From positions 1 to 35,239 of the forward strand of contig JADFRY010000009.1 of NCBI GenBank assembly GCA_022561055.1: a stretch of DNA of 35,239 bases, written 5' to 3'. The first letter of the stretch is position 1; every line of letters begins with the position of its first letter. A model generated the notes under the pieces. The model had not been told where the DNA came from. It made no database searches and was given only the letters and a program-made list of their open reading frames with translations. A program made the position numbers and the translations under genes. This DNA is from Nanobdellota archaeon. Lineage in GTDB: Archaea > Nanobdellota > Nanobdellia > Pacearchaeales > GW2011-AR1. Of the stretch, positions 22,772-30,891 are shown piece by piece.

Positions 22772-23065
22772 ATGCCGTTGTTTGACTTACTGAGATTTGA
22801 GAATCCTGAAGTCTTGGCTTTTGCCCTTGGATTTTTGGTTTTTATTTTGGTTTTTTATGTATTGACTAGAGCTACTGGTGATAAAGGCACTTCTCTTGTT
22901 GTTGCTTTTGCTATTTCCGGAATTGCTACTTTTTATTTATATAAAGAGGAGTTTATTTTAGAGAGAAGGATAATTGCATTTTTGCTTGTTATAGTTGTGG
23001 TTGTTATCTTTTTGAAAATATTGTGGGCTTTTATTAGAGGAACTCAGGGAAGGCATTGGAGATAG
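22772..23065 (+). CDS. Three-helix membrane protein (97 aa)
   Basis: Three hydrophobic segments (about 14-32, 41-58 and 66-88) and a short basic tail. Its ATG is one base after the stop of membrane protein B, so the two genes are surely co-transcribed. Unrecognised. It may form a complex with the two upstream paralogues (inference from operon). Confidence 0.75.
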   Translation: MPLFDLLRFENPEVLAFALGFLVFILVFYVLTRATGDKGTSLVVAFAISGIATFYLYKEEFILERRIIAFLLVIVVVVIFLKILWAFIRGTQGRHWR

Positions 23066-23072
23066 AAGGAAT

Positions 23073-23936
23073 ATGAGACTCGGAATAGACATTATCGGAA
23101 ACATTGCAATCTTGAAGTTTGATAGGAATGCAAAGTTAAGAGATAAAAAGAAATTTGCTGAGAAGTTGTTGAGGAGTCATAAGCAAATAACGAGTGTTTT
23201 AGAGAAAGTTGGAAAGTTTAGTGGCAGGCTTAGAACGCAGAAAACTAAATTTCTTGCTGGAGAGAAGACAAAAGAGGCTTTGTATAAAGAAAATGAATGT
23301 ATTTTTAGGTTGAATGTCGATAGTTGTTATTTTTCTCCGCGTTTGTCTTCGGAAAGAAAAGAAATTGCAGGCATGGTGAAAAAAGGAGAAAGTGTTTTGG
23401 TCATGTTTGGCGGTATTGCCCCTTATTCAGTTGTTATTGCTAAAAAGAGAAAAGCAAAAAAAGTTGTGAGTGTCGAAATAGGAAGAGAGTGTAATAAATA
23501 TGCAAAGATTAATGTTAAGAGAAATAAAGTTGAAGATGTTGTCGAGTTAATTCAGGGAGATGTCAGGAAAGTCTTTGAAAGTCCTTTCCTGAGCACTGTA
23601 AACTCTAAAAGCTCGTCTTCACTCGCAAAACGACAGAGAGTTTTCAGCGTACAGAAGAAAGTTTCATTGATTAAAGAGCGATTTGACAGGATAGTTATGG
23701 CTCGTCCAAACTTGAAAGATTCTTTTTTAGATGTTGCCTTTTCTAAAATAAAGAGAAATGGAGTCATACATTATTATGGTTTTTATGAAGAGAAAAACAA
23801 AAGCCAGATTAAGGAGTTAATTCTTTCTGAGGCTAAGAAAGCCAGAAAGGAAGTTAAAATTCTTAGAGTGAAAAAAGCAGGGGATGTCGGTCCTTATAGG
23901 TTTCGGTATAGAGCTGATGTGAAGGTTTTCGGTTAG
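23073..23936 (+). CDS. trm5: Trm5-type tRNA (guanine37-N1) methyltransferase (287 aa)
   Basis: Methylates G37 next to the anticodon, preventing frameshifting; uses S-adenosylmethionine. YFSPRLSSERKEIA is the Trm5 signature before the Rossmann core. Motif I is VLVMFGGIAPYSVV, followed by VVSVEIGRECNKYAKIN and the GDVRKV strand. MARPN replaces the usual NLP-type catalytic loop motif. Between GDVRKVFE and FDRIVM lie about 30 extra residues rich in Ser/Lys/Arg (about 169-201), encoded by DNA with an inverted repeat at 23596-23647. SD-like AGAAGGAA is 5 bases before ATG 23073, and the gene closes the membrane-protein operon. Confidence 0.88.
   Translation: MRLGIDIIGNIAILKFDRNAKLRDKKKFAEKLLRSHKQITSVLEKVGKFSGRLRTQKTKFLAGEKTKEALYKENECIFRLNVDSCYFSPRLSSERKEIAGMVKKGESVLVMFGGIAPYSVVIAKKRKAKKVVSVEIGRECNKYAKINVKRNKVEDVVELIQGDVRKVFESPFLSTVNSKSSSSLAKRQRVFSVQKKVSLIKERFDRIVMARPNLKDSFLDVAFSKIKRNGVIHYYGFYEEKNKSQIKELILSEAKKARKEVKILRVKKAGDVGPYRFRYRADVKVFG
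23596..23647. repeat. Inverted repeat within trm5 insertion
   Basis: Arms CTGTAAACTCT (23596-23606) and AGAGTTTTCAG (23637-23647) pair with one mismatch, and TCGT/ACGA pairs inside the loop. It coincides with extra codons not expected in Trm5. Confidence 0.55.
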
Positions 23937-24233
23937 TTTGGGTCTCACTAATCTCCAGCCCATTCGTTTTATGGTATATTTTTGAGGATTTGATAGATAT
24001 TTTGCTATTTCGTTTACTGTTCTGAACCCATACATAAGAGAGTCTGGAATATCCATTCTTGTTTTTTCCTCTAGTGCAGATATTAAGAGTTCCCTATCTG
24101 TGTTGTCATACTGGAGATCTTCTTCTAATCTTGTTTTTGGAGTTACTTTTATGTGTTTTGATAATCCGAAGTTTTCTTTCCTGATTATTTTTATTACAAG
24201 GACCTTTGCTCTTCTGTATGTTAAACGGCGCAT
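23817..24233 (-). CDS. Acyl-carrier-protein-like fold, carrier Ser absent (138 aa)
   Basis: Residues about 7-80 look like an acyl carrier protein four-helix fold: TRLEEDLQYDNTDRELLISA, then LEEKTRMDIPDSL and FRTVNEIAKYL. The DSL site that carries phosphopantetheine reads D43-N44-T45-D46, so the modified Ser is missing and normal carrier function is unlikely. The last 39 codons run antisense over the 3' end of trm5; a lost stop codon could explain that tail. GAAAGGTTTAAAAAATC (about 24262-24278) lies upstream. It follows the HerA gene by 42 bases. Confidence 0.65.
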   Translation of the reverse strand: MRRLTYRRAKVLVIKIIRKENFGLSKHIKVTPKTRLEEDLQYDNTDRELLISALEEKTRMDIPDSLMYGFRTVNEIAKYLSNPQKYTIKRMGWRLVRPKLTENLHISSIPKPIRTDIPCFFHSKNFNFLSGFLSLRKN

Positions 24234-24275
24234 TTTCTTATAACTTTAGAGTTTAGTTTGATTTTTTAAACCTTT

Positions 24276-25586
24276 CTATAGCTTTCTTTCGGCTTTTACA
24301 GCTGTTGGGGCTTCGCCGCCGTGCCATGTAAATCTTGGACGCATTCTCATTGGATAGATTCTTTCTGAGTTGTCGTCTAGTATTATTGCAGAGCCTTTTA
24401 GAGATGGCAAATCATTCAGAGATTTTTTTATACTTTCTAAAAGATATGTTTGCATTATTTCATTAAGTGATTCTATGTCGGGTTTTGCAGTTACCCTATG
24501 AGAGATTACGATGTCTGATTGTGTCATGGCGTCTTTGTGGATTTGGCCTGGTTGTTGGGTTGCAAGAACTAATGAAATTCCTGGCTGCCTTCCTTCTCTT
24601 AATAATTGCACGAGAGCATCTGTTGCTGGCGTCTTGTAATCTTTAGGTAAAAATTCATGTGCTTCGTCAATAAAAATCCAGACAAGTGGCGTTTCTCTTG
24701 TAATTTTGTAGGACAAATAATCGACTCCATGCTGTATTGCTTGTATTTCTTCTTTTTTTCTTGCATCTAGTCTGTTTTTGAATAATTTTCTTGAAACAAG
24801 TCCGATGACTAATGCTCTGACATTGAAAGCCCCTATCGAGCTGTAAACTGATAAATCTAAAATAGAAGTTTTTCCAGATTCGATTAGGTCTGTTATTTCT
24901 GTGCCCTTTCCTGATTTTGCGAAAATTCCCCATGTGTCTGCTGCTTGAAATAGAGCAGAAGCAACATTTTTTGTTTCTCTCGATATATCGTGTGCCGAGT
25001 GAATTTCATTTTGTACGTCTTCCAAAGAAAAGTCAGAGCCAGATTCTTTTAATTTGGTAATTACAGTTTCAATTAATACTCCTTCTTGTGAGGTCATTGA
25101 TAAGTTAAATGTTGTTATCCAGTCTTCAGCCTCAAGTTCAGAAGCTTTTAGAGCAAATACGTCGTCAACAGGAATGTTTTTTTCTTTATATTCTTGGATT
25201 TTTCCGTAAGGGACGAAAACTTTTACAGGCAATTCTTTTGGTTTTAGTTTCCATTCTTCTAAAAGGAGTTTTTCCTTCTCGTTTTTAAATTTCATTGTCC
25301 AGAAAATTCCCATTGTGTCAAAAATTAACGATGCAATATTTCGTGATGTTTCTGGTGGAAGGCTTGAGAGTTCTTCTGCTATTACACCCAATGTGTAGGA
25401 TTTTCCAGATCCTCTTTTTCCAGCAACTAAGATAACATGACTTCTTGCAATGTCCATATAGAGATGATTAGAAAGAGACGTATAATTGCCCATTGTTACA
25501 TAACCCCTTCCTAAAAAGATAAGTCCTTTGTCACCAAACTTTTTTTTGTCTGCTGTATCTCTCCCGAGGATTATATCATATGGCAT
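24276..25586 (-). CDS. HerA/FtsK-superfamily ATPase (436 aa)
   Basis: Hexameric DNA-translocase-type ATPase. The short N-terminal beta domain (about 1-45, HAS-barrel position) precedes Walker A AGKRGSGKSYTLG. Walker B is VWIFIDEAHEFLP. The conserved LLREGRQPGISLVLATQQPG holds the sensor and arginine region. HerA usually works with NurA in end resection, but no NurA gene is in view, so the partner is unknown. Leaderless start with TATA ATTATATAC about 25 bases upstream of ATG 25586. Confidence 0.92.
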   Translation of the reverse strand: MPYDIILGRDTADKKKFGDKGLIFLGRGYVTMGNYTSLSNHLYMDIARSHVILVAGKRGSGKSYTLGVIAEELSSLPPETSRNIASLIFDTMGIFWTMKFKNEKEKLLLEEWKLKPKELPVKVFVPYGKIQEYKEKNIPVDDVFALKASELEAEDWITTFNLSMTSQEGVLIETVITKLKESGSDFSLEDVQNEIHSAHDISRETKNVASALFQAADTWGIFAKSGKGTEITDLIESGKTSILDLSVYSSIGAFNVRALVIGLVSRKLFKNRLDARKKEEIQAIQHGVDYLSYKITRETPLVWIFIDEAHEFLPKDYKTPATDALVQLLREGRQPGISLVLATQQPGQIHKDAMTQSDIVISHRVTAKPDIESLNEIMQTYLLESIKKSLNDLPSLKGSAIILDDNSERIYPMRMRPRFTWHGGEAPTAVKAERKL

Positions 25587-25663
25587 ATTTTTTTTAGGTA
25601 GAGAAGTATATAATTATTTGGTTGTCTAACAATCTTTAAATAATTCCTTTTTGTGTATTAGTC

Positions 25664-25960
25664 ATGCGAAAAAGAGGGTTTGCGGTTACGACAATTGTGC
25701 TTATCGGAGTCATTGCTGTCGCTTTAGTTATCATGGCGCTTGTCGGTTTTTCTATTTTCAGTCAGAAGCAGGAATTGAGGATTACCGGCAAGGTCACCGA
25801 GCCGTTTGCAGATTCTAATTTGTCATGGGACGCTGTCATAAAATTATTTATTGTTTTCTTAGTCGGCTTTTTTGTTGTGGTTATTATTTACTTTAGAAGA
25901 AAATACAAAGGTGTTTTTAATTCAAAGAATCCTTTTAATTTGAGGCATGAGTTGAGGTGA
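25664..25960 (+). CDS. Small two-helix membrane protein (98 aa)
   Basis: A basic start MRKRGF, a membrane segment (about 7-30), an extracytoplasmic loop (about 32-60), a second segment (about 63-82) and a basic tail. The KRGF start loosely resembles a class III (pilin-type) signal, but the second membrane segment argues against a pilin. TATA CTTTAAATAAT is about 27 bases before the ATG. Unknown function. Confidence 0.7.
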   Translation: MRKRGFAVTTIVLIGVIAVALVIMALVGFSIFSQKQELRITGKVTEPFADSNLSWDAVIKLFIVFLVGFFVVVIIYFRRKYKGVFNSKNPFNLRHELR

Positions 25961-25997
25961 GGTTATTAAGATATCTTGCATTTGATTTATCAAAACC

Positions 25998-26006
25998 TTT
26001 TTAAAA
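25998..26006 (+). promoter_or_regulatory. TATA box of the DsbA-like gene
   Basis: TTTTTAAAA is centred about 24 bases before ATG 26026, which gives a leaderless start. Confidence 0.6.
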
Positions 26007-26025
26007 CATTCTTCATAAGGATTTA

Positions 26026-26982
26026 ATGTCTGGAGATAAAATGGCATCTGAGAAGTCAAAGAGTGAGAAGAGCGAGACGATTGAAATCCCGATTGGCAGG
26101 TATTTGAGCAGAGCGAGGGAAAACCCTTGGATGGTTTCTACTGTTGTTCTGGGTGTTTTGTTAGTTGGCATGCTTGTTTTTGGTTCAGGAAGCGGCAGTA
26201 CGAATGTGATGAGCGAAAAAGCTGTAACTGAGAAAGTTATTAATTTTCTGAATTCACAGGTTGATGGAGAAGTAAGTTTAGATTCTATTTCGAGGAAAGG
26301 TTCTTATTATGAATTAATTGTTTTTTACCAAGGAGATAGGATTCCTTTACAGGTAACTTTGGATGGGGAGAACTTAATTTCTGATTTAGTTCCTATAGAC
26401 ATTGGTTTTGGGGGAAATACAGGCAACACTAATATCGGTAATACAAATGCTGTAGGAACAGTCGATATTAATATCGAAGGAGCATATTTTAAAGGAAATG
26501 AAAATGCTCCTGTCACAATAGTAGAGTTTTCTGATTTTGAATGTCCGTTCTGTAAAGGGTTTTATTCTGATACTTTGCCTTTAATTGAGGAGAATTACAT
26601 TAATAAAGGAAAAGTTAAACTTGTTTATATGCATTTTCCCTTGACTAATATTCACTCAAACGCACAGGAAGCTGCAGAAGCATCAGAGTGTGCTGGGGAG
26701 CAAGGCAAATTCTGGGAGATGCATGATAAGATTTTTGAAAACCAAGAGATAATGAGTGTTAGTAATTATAAAATCTGGGCTAAGAGTTTTGACTTGAATT
26801 CGGAGGAGTTTGATTCTTGTTTAGATGATGGAAAGTATGAGGATAAAGTTCAGGAGCAGTTGGCTTATGGTTCGAGTTTAGGAGTCACAGGAACTCCCGG
26901 ATTTTTTATAAATGGAAAGCCTCTTTCTGGAGCCCAGCCTTTCTCTGCCTTTGAGCAAATTATAGAAGCAGAGTTAGCTTAA
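26026..26982 (+). CDS. Membrane-anchored DsbA-family thiol oxidoreductase (318 aa)
   Basis: A charged cytoplasmic N-terminus and one membrane anchor (about 34-55, [18 protein letters not shown]) place the enzyme outside the cell. A small domain of about 60 residues precedes a Gly/Asn/Thr linker ([12 protein letters not shown]). The thioredoxin-fold domain with inserted helices carries active-site C173-P-F-C176 in [12 protein letters not shown] and the cis-Pro loop [12 protein letters not shown]. It probably forms or isomerises disulfides in exported proteins such as the Cys-rich surface proteins at 15920 and 33171. Neighbours MsrB and SOD suggest redox defence. Confidence 0.93.
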   Translation: MSGDKMASEKSKSEKSETIEIPIGRYLSRARENPWMVSTVVLGVLLVGMLVFGSGSGSTNVMSEKAVTEKVINFLNSQVDGEVSLDSISRKGSYYELIVFYQGDRIPLQVTLDGENLISDLVPIDIGFGGNTGNTNIGNTNAVGTVDINIEGAYFKGNENAPVTIVEFSDFECPFCKGFYSDTLPLIEENYINKGKVKLVYMHFPLTNIHSNAQEAAEASECAGEQGKFWEMHDKIFENQEIMSVSNYKIWAKSFDLNSEEFDSCLDDGKYEDKVQEQLAYGSSLGVTGTPGFFINGKPLSGAQPFSAFEQIIEAELA

Positions 26983-27005
26983 TAATATTTCGCGGCGGCG
27001 TATTT

Positions 27006-27368
27006 ATGAAAAAGAAATTAACCGAAAAACAGGAATATGTTCTAAGAAAAAAGGGTACAGAGTTGCCCTTTACTGGTAAGTTATTGCATAATAAGAGGAA
27101 GGGGAAGTATGTTTGTGCTGATTGCGGGAATGTACTTTTTGATTCTGAAACAAAATTTGACTCTGGAACTGGGTGGCCTAGTTTCTATGATGCTAGAAAA
27201 GGCTCTGTGAGATTTAAGAAAGAAGGGAAATTATTTTTTAGAAGAACAGAAGTTGTTTGCGCTAAGTGTGGAGGACACTTAGGCCATGTCTTTGATGACG
27301 GGCCTAAAGATAAAACAGGAAAAAGATATTGCATTAATAGTGCTGCATTGGAGTTTGAGGGGAAGTGA
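27006..27368 (+). CDS. msrB: Peptide methionine-R-sulfoxide reductase MsrB (120 aa)
   Basis: Repairs methionine-R-sulfoxide in proteins. Zinc ligands are CADC and CAKC. GTGWPSF and [11 protein letters not shown] are family hallmarks, and the catalytic Cys is C109 in [11 protein letters not shown]. No signal peptide, so cytoplasmic. It starts 23 bases after the DsbA-like gene and is probably in the same unit. The GC-rich run CGCGGCGGCG at 26991-27000 sits in the gap. Confidence 0.96.
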   Translation: MKKKLTEKQEYVLRKKGTELPFTGKLLHNKRKGKYVCADCGNVLFDSETKFDSGTGWPSFYDARKGSVRFKKEGKLFFRRTEVVCAKCGGHLGHVFDDGPKDKTGKRYCINSAALEFEGK

Positions 27369-27462
27369 CTAGAGTTTCTTTTTATTGCTAGAATTGATAT
27401 AATCAGCTTTACATATACTTTATTAACACAATGTTTAAAAATCTTTTTTGTGATTAATGCAT

Positions 27463-28068
27463 ATGAAGGTTGAAATTGATTATGCTCATGGTCTTTTTGA
27501 TATTTTATCTCACATAGTTTTGCCTGAAGAACAGCTTGGTGTTATCCGCAAAGGAGGAGTCTCGTGTGAGGAAATGGAAGAAGTCAGAGGAAAAAGAGTT
27601 TTCCGATCAGGGGCTATTGATTTGCCAGTTCCCTTGAGAACATTTGAATTAATTGCTCGTACTAATAATAGGATGTTTAGTTCTGTTGTAGTATTTGAAG
27701 TTGAACCTGGTATGAATCTTAAACGAATGGGTGAAAAATTGTCTAATCGTTTGGGGAAGTCTTGGTATAATTCTTCAGGAAACTCCTGGGAACCAACAGG
27801 GTTTTATCTTGATAGAAATCGTCGCCCCATTGTTTCTATTAGTCAGCCATATCATATTCCGGATTCGTATTGTATTGGCCTTGGTTGTTATGGCACTCTT
27901 TCCCTCACACTTACTGATTTTAATGACTTTGCTGTAAATATGGGCGCGTTAGAACGTGTTACTGACGCGTTTCTCGATTCGTGTCTCTCATCCTATCATT
28001 CTCCTCATGAGAAATCAAAATTGCCTAGTGAATTACATCTTAATTGCGCTTTCGATACGGATTTTTAA
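27463..28068 (+). CDS. Hypothetical protein (201 aa)
   Basis: Unrecognised soluble alpha/beta protein. A central region reads GEKLSNRLGKSWYNSSGNSW and then IVSISQPYHIPDSYCIGLGC; the tail is polar with several His and Ser. Two in-frame ATGs (27457 and 27463) are possible. The TATA GTTTAAAAATC (27433-27443) is about 25 bases before the second, which is preferred. It uses more Arg CGT/CGC codons than its neighbours, like the unknown gene at 11447. Its stop lies 45 bases before the SOD gene. Confidence 0.65.
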   Translation: MKVEIDYAHGLFDILSHIVLPEEQLGVIRKGGVSCEEMEEVRGKRVFRSGAIDLPVPLRTFELIARTNNRMFSSVVVFEVEPGMNLKRMGEKLSNRLGKSWYNSSGNSWEPTGFYLDRNRRPIVSISQPYHIPDSYCIGLGCYGTLSLTLTDFNDFAVNMGALERVTDAFLDSCLSSYHSPHEKSKLPSELHLNCAFDTDF

Positions 28069-28113
28069 CGAAATCATAGCAATTCTTAAATACTTGTTTT
28101 ATTTGGCTTTTCA

Positions 28114-28728
28114 ATGGTGCATGAACTTCCTGAACTTCCTTATGCGTTTGATGCTTTAGAGCCGCACATAGATGCTCGCACAATGGAGATTCATCATGGA
28201 AAGCATCATCAGGGTTATGTTGACAAGTTGAATAAGGCTTTGGAAGCACATGCTGAGCTGCAAGATAAAAGTATTGAAGAGCTTTTGAAAAATATTGATT
28301 CTGTTCCTGAAAATATTAAGGCTGTCGTGATTAATAATGGCGGTGGACATGCAAATCATAGTTTGTTCTGGCAAATTATGGCTAAAGAAGGAGGTGGTAA
28401 TCCTGAAGGAGCTATTGCAGATGCCATAAACGAATCTTTTGGGAGCTTTAATGATTTCAAAGAAAAATTTTCTGATGCCGCTGCAACGAGGTTTGGGAGT
28501 GGTTGGGCGTGGCTTGTCATTAATAAAAATGGTGAGTTGGAAGTTGTATCGATGGCAAATCAGGATTCTCCCTTGATGGATGGTAAAACTCCAATTTTAG
28601 GTCTCGATGTTTGGGAACATGCTTATTATTTGAAGTATCAAAATAGACGCCCGGAATATATTGAGGCTTTTTGGAATGTTGTGAATTGGCCTAGGGTTGC
28701 AGAGATGTTTGAGGAGGCTAAGAAGTAA
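28114..28728 (+). CDS. sod: Superoxide dismutase, Fe/Mn family (204 aa)
   Basis: Converts superoxide to oxygen and peroxide. Metal ligands are H27 (MEIHHGKHH), H82 ([10 protein letters not shown]) and the Asp and His of [15 protein letters not shown]. The pairing of GGHANH with NQDSPLM is typical of manganese-type enzymes, so Mn is the more likely metal (inference). Length is normal and no signal peptide is present. TATA TTCTTAAATAC is about 25 bases before the ATG. The 3' end overlaps the convergent sigma-factor gene by 11 bases. Confidence 0.96.
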   Translation: MVHELPELPYAFDALEPHIDARTMEIHHGKHHQGYVDKLNKALEAHAELQDKSIEELLKNIDSVPENIKAVVINNGGGHANHSLFWQIMAKEGGGNPEGAIADAINESFGSFNDFKEKFSDAAATRFGSGWAWLVINKNGELEVVSMANQDSPLMDGKTPILGLDVWEHAYYLKYQNRRPEYIEAFWNVVNWPRVAEMFEEAKK

Positions 28729-29626
28729 GTTCCACTAATTTTTCTTCTAAACCAAATTTTGCTTTCAACCTTTCTATAATCGATGAATGTATTTGTGACA
28801 CGCGAGATTCGCTAAGATCTATTGTTAAGCCAATTTCTTTCATTGTTAACCCGCCATAATAATATAAATCTACAACCAGTCTTTCTGCTTTAGTGAGACC
28901 TTTCATAATACACTTTCTGAAGTCTTCTTTGAAAGCGGTTGTTTGTTCATCACTATTTCTGCCATTGTTTTCAACTATTTGGTTGTAGTCATAATTTACT
29001 ACCTTATTTTCTTTTGCGTCTAGTATAATATCTATAGGCACATCTAATTCTTTCGCAATCTCTTCATCTGTTGCATGCTCTCCTGTTTGATTAAAAATTC
29101 TTTCTTTTGTTTTTTTTATCCTATTTATTTTGCGTCTCGCGTTTGGTTTTACCCAATCCATTGCTCTTAGTTCGTCGAGTATTGCCCCTCTTATTCTTGG
29201 TGTGCAATAAGTCTCAAACTTTATACCCCTTGTTAGATCATAGGCATGAATTGCATCTATAAGACCGAATAATCCTGCAGATATAAGATCGTCTAATTCT
29301 ACTTTATCCGGGAGGCGTGCATATATTTTTTTTGCGTTATATCCAACAATGGGATGATATTTTTCTATTAAGAAATTCCTAATTTCTTCGGATTTTGATG
29401 CATCGTATCTTTGCCATACTTCACTCATAGGAATGTCGTCTAGATAGTTAATTCTCCTTGTTCCTATATTTCCTTTATTATCAGGGTTGGTTATTCTCCC
29501 GTTTATTGCGTATGGTCTATGTCTTTTTGCGCTTGGGCATTTTCCATTAGAAGGAGAAGTTGTACCATTTCCATTAAGATATGAGTCTGCTACTGTGCCG
29601 TTATTATTATGACCTCTTTTTATCAT
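28718..29626 (-). CDS. Bacterial-type sigma factor, FliA/WhiG (sigma-28) class (302 aa)
   Basis: All main regions of a group 3 sigma-70 factor are present. Region 2 (about 69-157) reads [20 protein letters not shown], then [18 protein letters not shown] (polymerase-clamp binding) and [19 protein letters not shown]. Region 3 follows with [18 protein letters not shown] and [12 protein letters not shown]. Region 4 (about 243-292) has [20 protein letters not shown] and the [20 protein letters not shown]. The first 65 residues are an Asn/Gly/Ser-rich extension not usual in FliA. The upstream gene is rfcL, so the host is archaeal. TATA AACTTATAAGTT (29667-29678) fits an archaeal promoter. No anti-sigma factor or flagellar gene is nearby. 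Its target and polymerase partner are unknown. Confidence 0.93.
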   Translation of the reverse strand: MIKRGHNNNGTVADSYLNGNGTTSPSNGKCPSAKRHRPYAINGRITNPDNKGNIGTRRINYLDDIPMSEVWQRYDASKSEEIRNFLIEKYHPIVGYNAKKIYARLPDKVELDDLISAGLFGLIDAIHAYDLTRGIKFETYCTPRIRGAILDELRAMDWVKPNARRKINRIKKTKERIFNQTGEHATDEEIAKELDVPIDIILDAKENKVVNYDYNQIVENNGRNSDEQTTAFKEDFRKCIMKGLTKAERLVVDLYYYGGLTMKEIGLTIDLSESRVSQIHSSIIERLKAKFGLEEKLVELTS

Positions 29627-29666
29627 ATTTGATATTAGCTTTATCTCATGATTCTATTGTTTTTTG

Positions 29667-29678
29667 AACTTATAAGTT
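29667..29678 (-). promoter_or_regulatory. Palindromic TATA element upstream of the sigma gene
   Basis: AACTTATAAGTT is a perfect 12-bp palindrome 41-52 bases before the sigma-factor ATG. As an archaeal TATA box it would give a short 5' leader of about 20 bases. As a palindrome it could also be an operator. Confidence 0.5.
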
Positions 29679-29713
29679 TTTGTAGCATTGGATTTTAGAA
29701 TTTATTTTTAGTT

Positions 29714-30889
29714 CTACTTTTCCAGGAAAGCAATTTCCTCTTCACTAAGCTTGAGCTTATTTTGGATTTCGGGATTGGCCTTTAGGATGATTTTTATTGT
29801 GTTGAAATCTTTTAGTGCTCTTTTTGCTGAGTAGTGGACATATTTAGCGTATTTTTGTGCGATTGTTTTCTTTTTTGCGATTTTTTGATTGTTGAGCCAT
29901 ATTTTTAAAATTCTTTTTGGCCTATCGTATTTTACAAAACCATGGTTTGGATATTTTTTTGCGTAAGATATTCCAGCGCTCTGGAAGATGTTTTGGTAGA
30001 GAAGGAATCGCCAGAACTGTTGCCTGTAAATTCTTCCTCTGAATTTATCTGCATTACTTAAGGCAAGATAAGCATTTGCGAGAGTTTCGTTTTTGTATTC
30101 TTTTGGTATGTTTTCTTCAATCCAGAGCAAGATTTCATCTAATGACATTTTTGTATTGTCAAAGAGTCCTAAGAAGTTTTGTCTTTCTTGGAATAAAAGT
30201 TTGAGAATGTGAAAAATGTTTTCTTCTTTATCTCTTTTTTCTAAGTAGTCTAATGAAGATATATTTTCTAGTGAATATGTTTGTAAGTCATTTAGAGATG
30301 CTCTTATATCACCTTGGGATTTGAGCGCTATTTGCCTTAGAAAGTGTATATTTTCTTCTATTTTTTCTTTCTCTATTATTTTTTTTAAAAAGTTGATTAC
30401 TGTTTCTGTGTTAAGTGCTTTCATTTCTATTAATTTGCATTTCCTTCTTAGTTCAACAAATTTTGATTGCCAAATATCATTTCCAGTCATTATTAGAGGA
30501 TGAAATGTTCTGTCAATTATTCTTATTAGTTCCGGAACGCCACCAATATCTGTGCCAGTAACGCCGTCTACTTCATCCATGAGAAGAATTTTTCCTTTTT
30601 TGAATAAGCTTTCTTGTTCTGACGCAGGTTTTAATATTTTTTCTAGTTTAGCTTTATTTCTTAAGTCAGAAGAATTCAATTCAAATATTTCAAGATTATT
30701 TTCTTTTGCAGCGGTTAGCACTAATGAAGTTTTTCCTGTTCCCGGCGGGCCGTAAAGTAAAATTGCTTTTCTTTTAGGAAATTCTTTTAAAAATTTTTGG
30801 ACTTCCTGGATTGCCTTGTTTTGTCCTACTAAATCTGAGTATTTTTGCGCCCGATATTTTTCTGCAAAACTTTGAGTTTGGAGTTGCAT
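29714..30889 (-). CDS. rfcL: Replication factor C large subunit (391 aa)
   Basis: AAA+ clamp-loader subunit that opens PCNA with four small subunits. Walker A is [15 protein letters not shown] and Walker B is ILLMDEVDGV. Sensor 1 is the region PLIMTGNDIW. The C-terminal collar domain is shorter than in many archaea, and the protein ends SEEEIAFLEK without the usual basic tail and PIP box. It starts 2 bases after the stop of the 144-aa gene, in one operon with rfcS. Confidence 0.95.
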   Translation of the reverse strand: MQLQTQSFAEKYRAQKYSDLVGQNKAIQEVQKFLKEFPKRKAILLYGPPGTGKTSLVLTAAKENNLEIFELNSSDLRNKAKLEKILKPASEQESLFKKGKILLMDEVDGVTGTDIGGVPELIRIIDRTFHPLIMTGNDIWQSKFVELRRKCKLIEMKALNTETVINFLKKIIEKEKIEENIHFLRQIALKSQGDIRASLNDLQTYSLENISSLDYLEKRDKEENIFHILKLLFQERQNFLGLFDNTKMSLDEILLWIEENIPKEYKNETLANAYLALSNADKFRGRIYRQQFWRFLLYQNIFQSAGISYAKKYPNHGFVKYDRPKRILKIWLNNQKIAKKKTIAQKYAKYVHYSAKRALKDFNTIKIILKANPEIQNKLKLSEEEIAFLEK

Positions 30890-30891
30890 TT

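Noticed and set aside
25664-25960. Pilin or archaellin precursor (KRGF start)
   Set aside because: A second membrane segment near the C-terminus and the lack of a pilin-like body make this unlikely.
28040-28249. Minus-strand frame overlapping the SOD start
   Set aside because: Antisense to the SOD metal-binding region (His-rich by complement) with no promoter.
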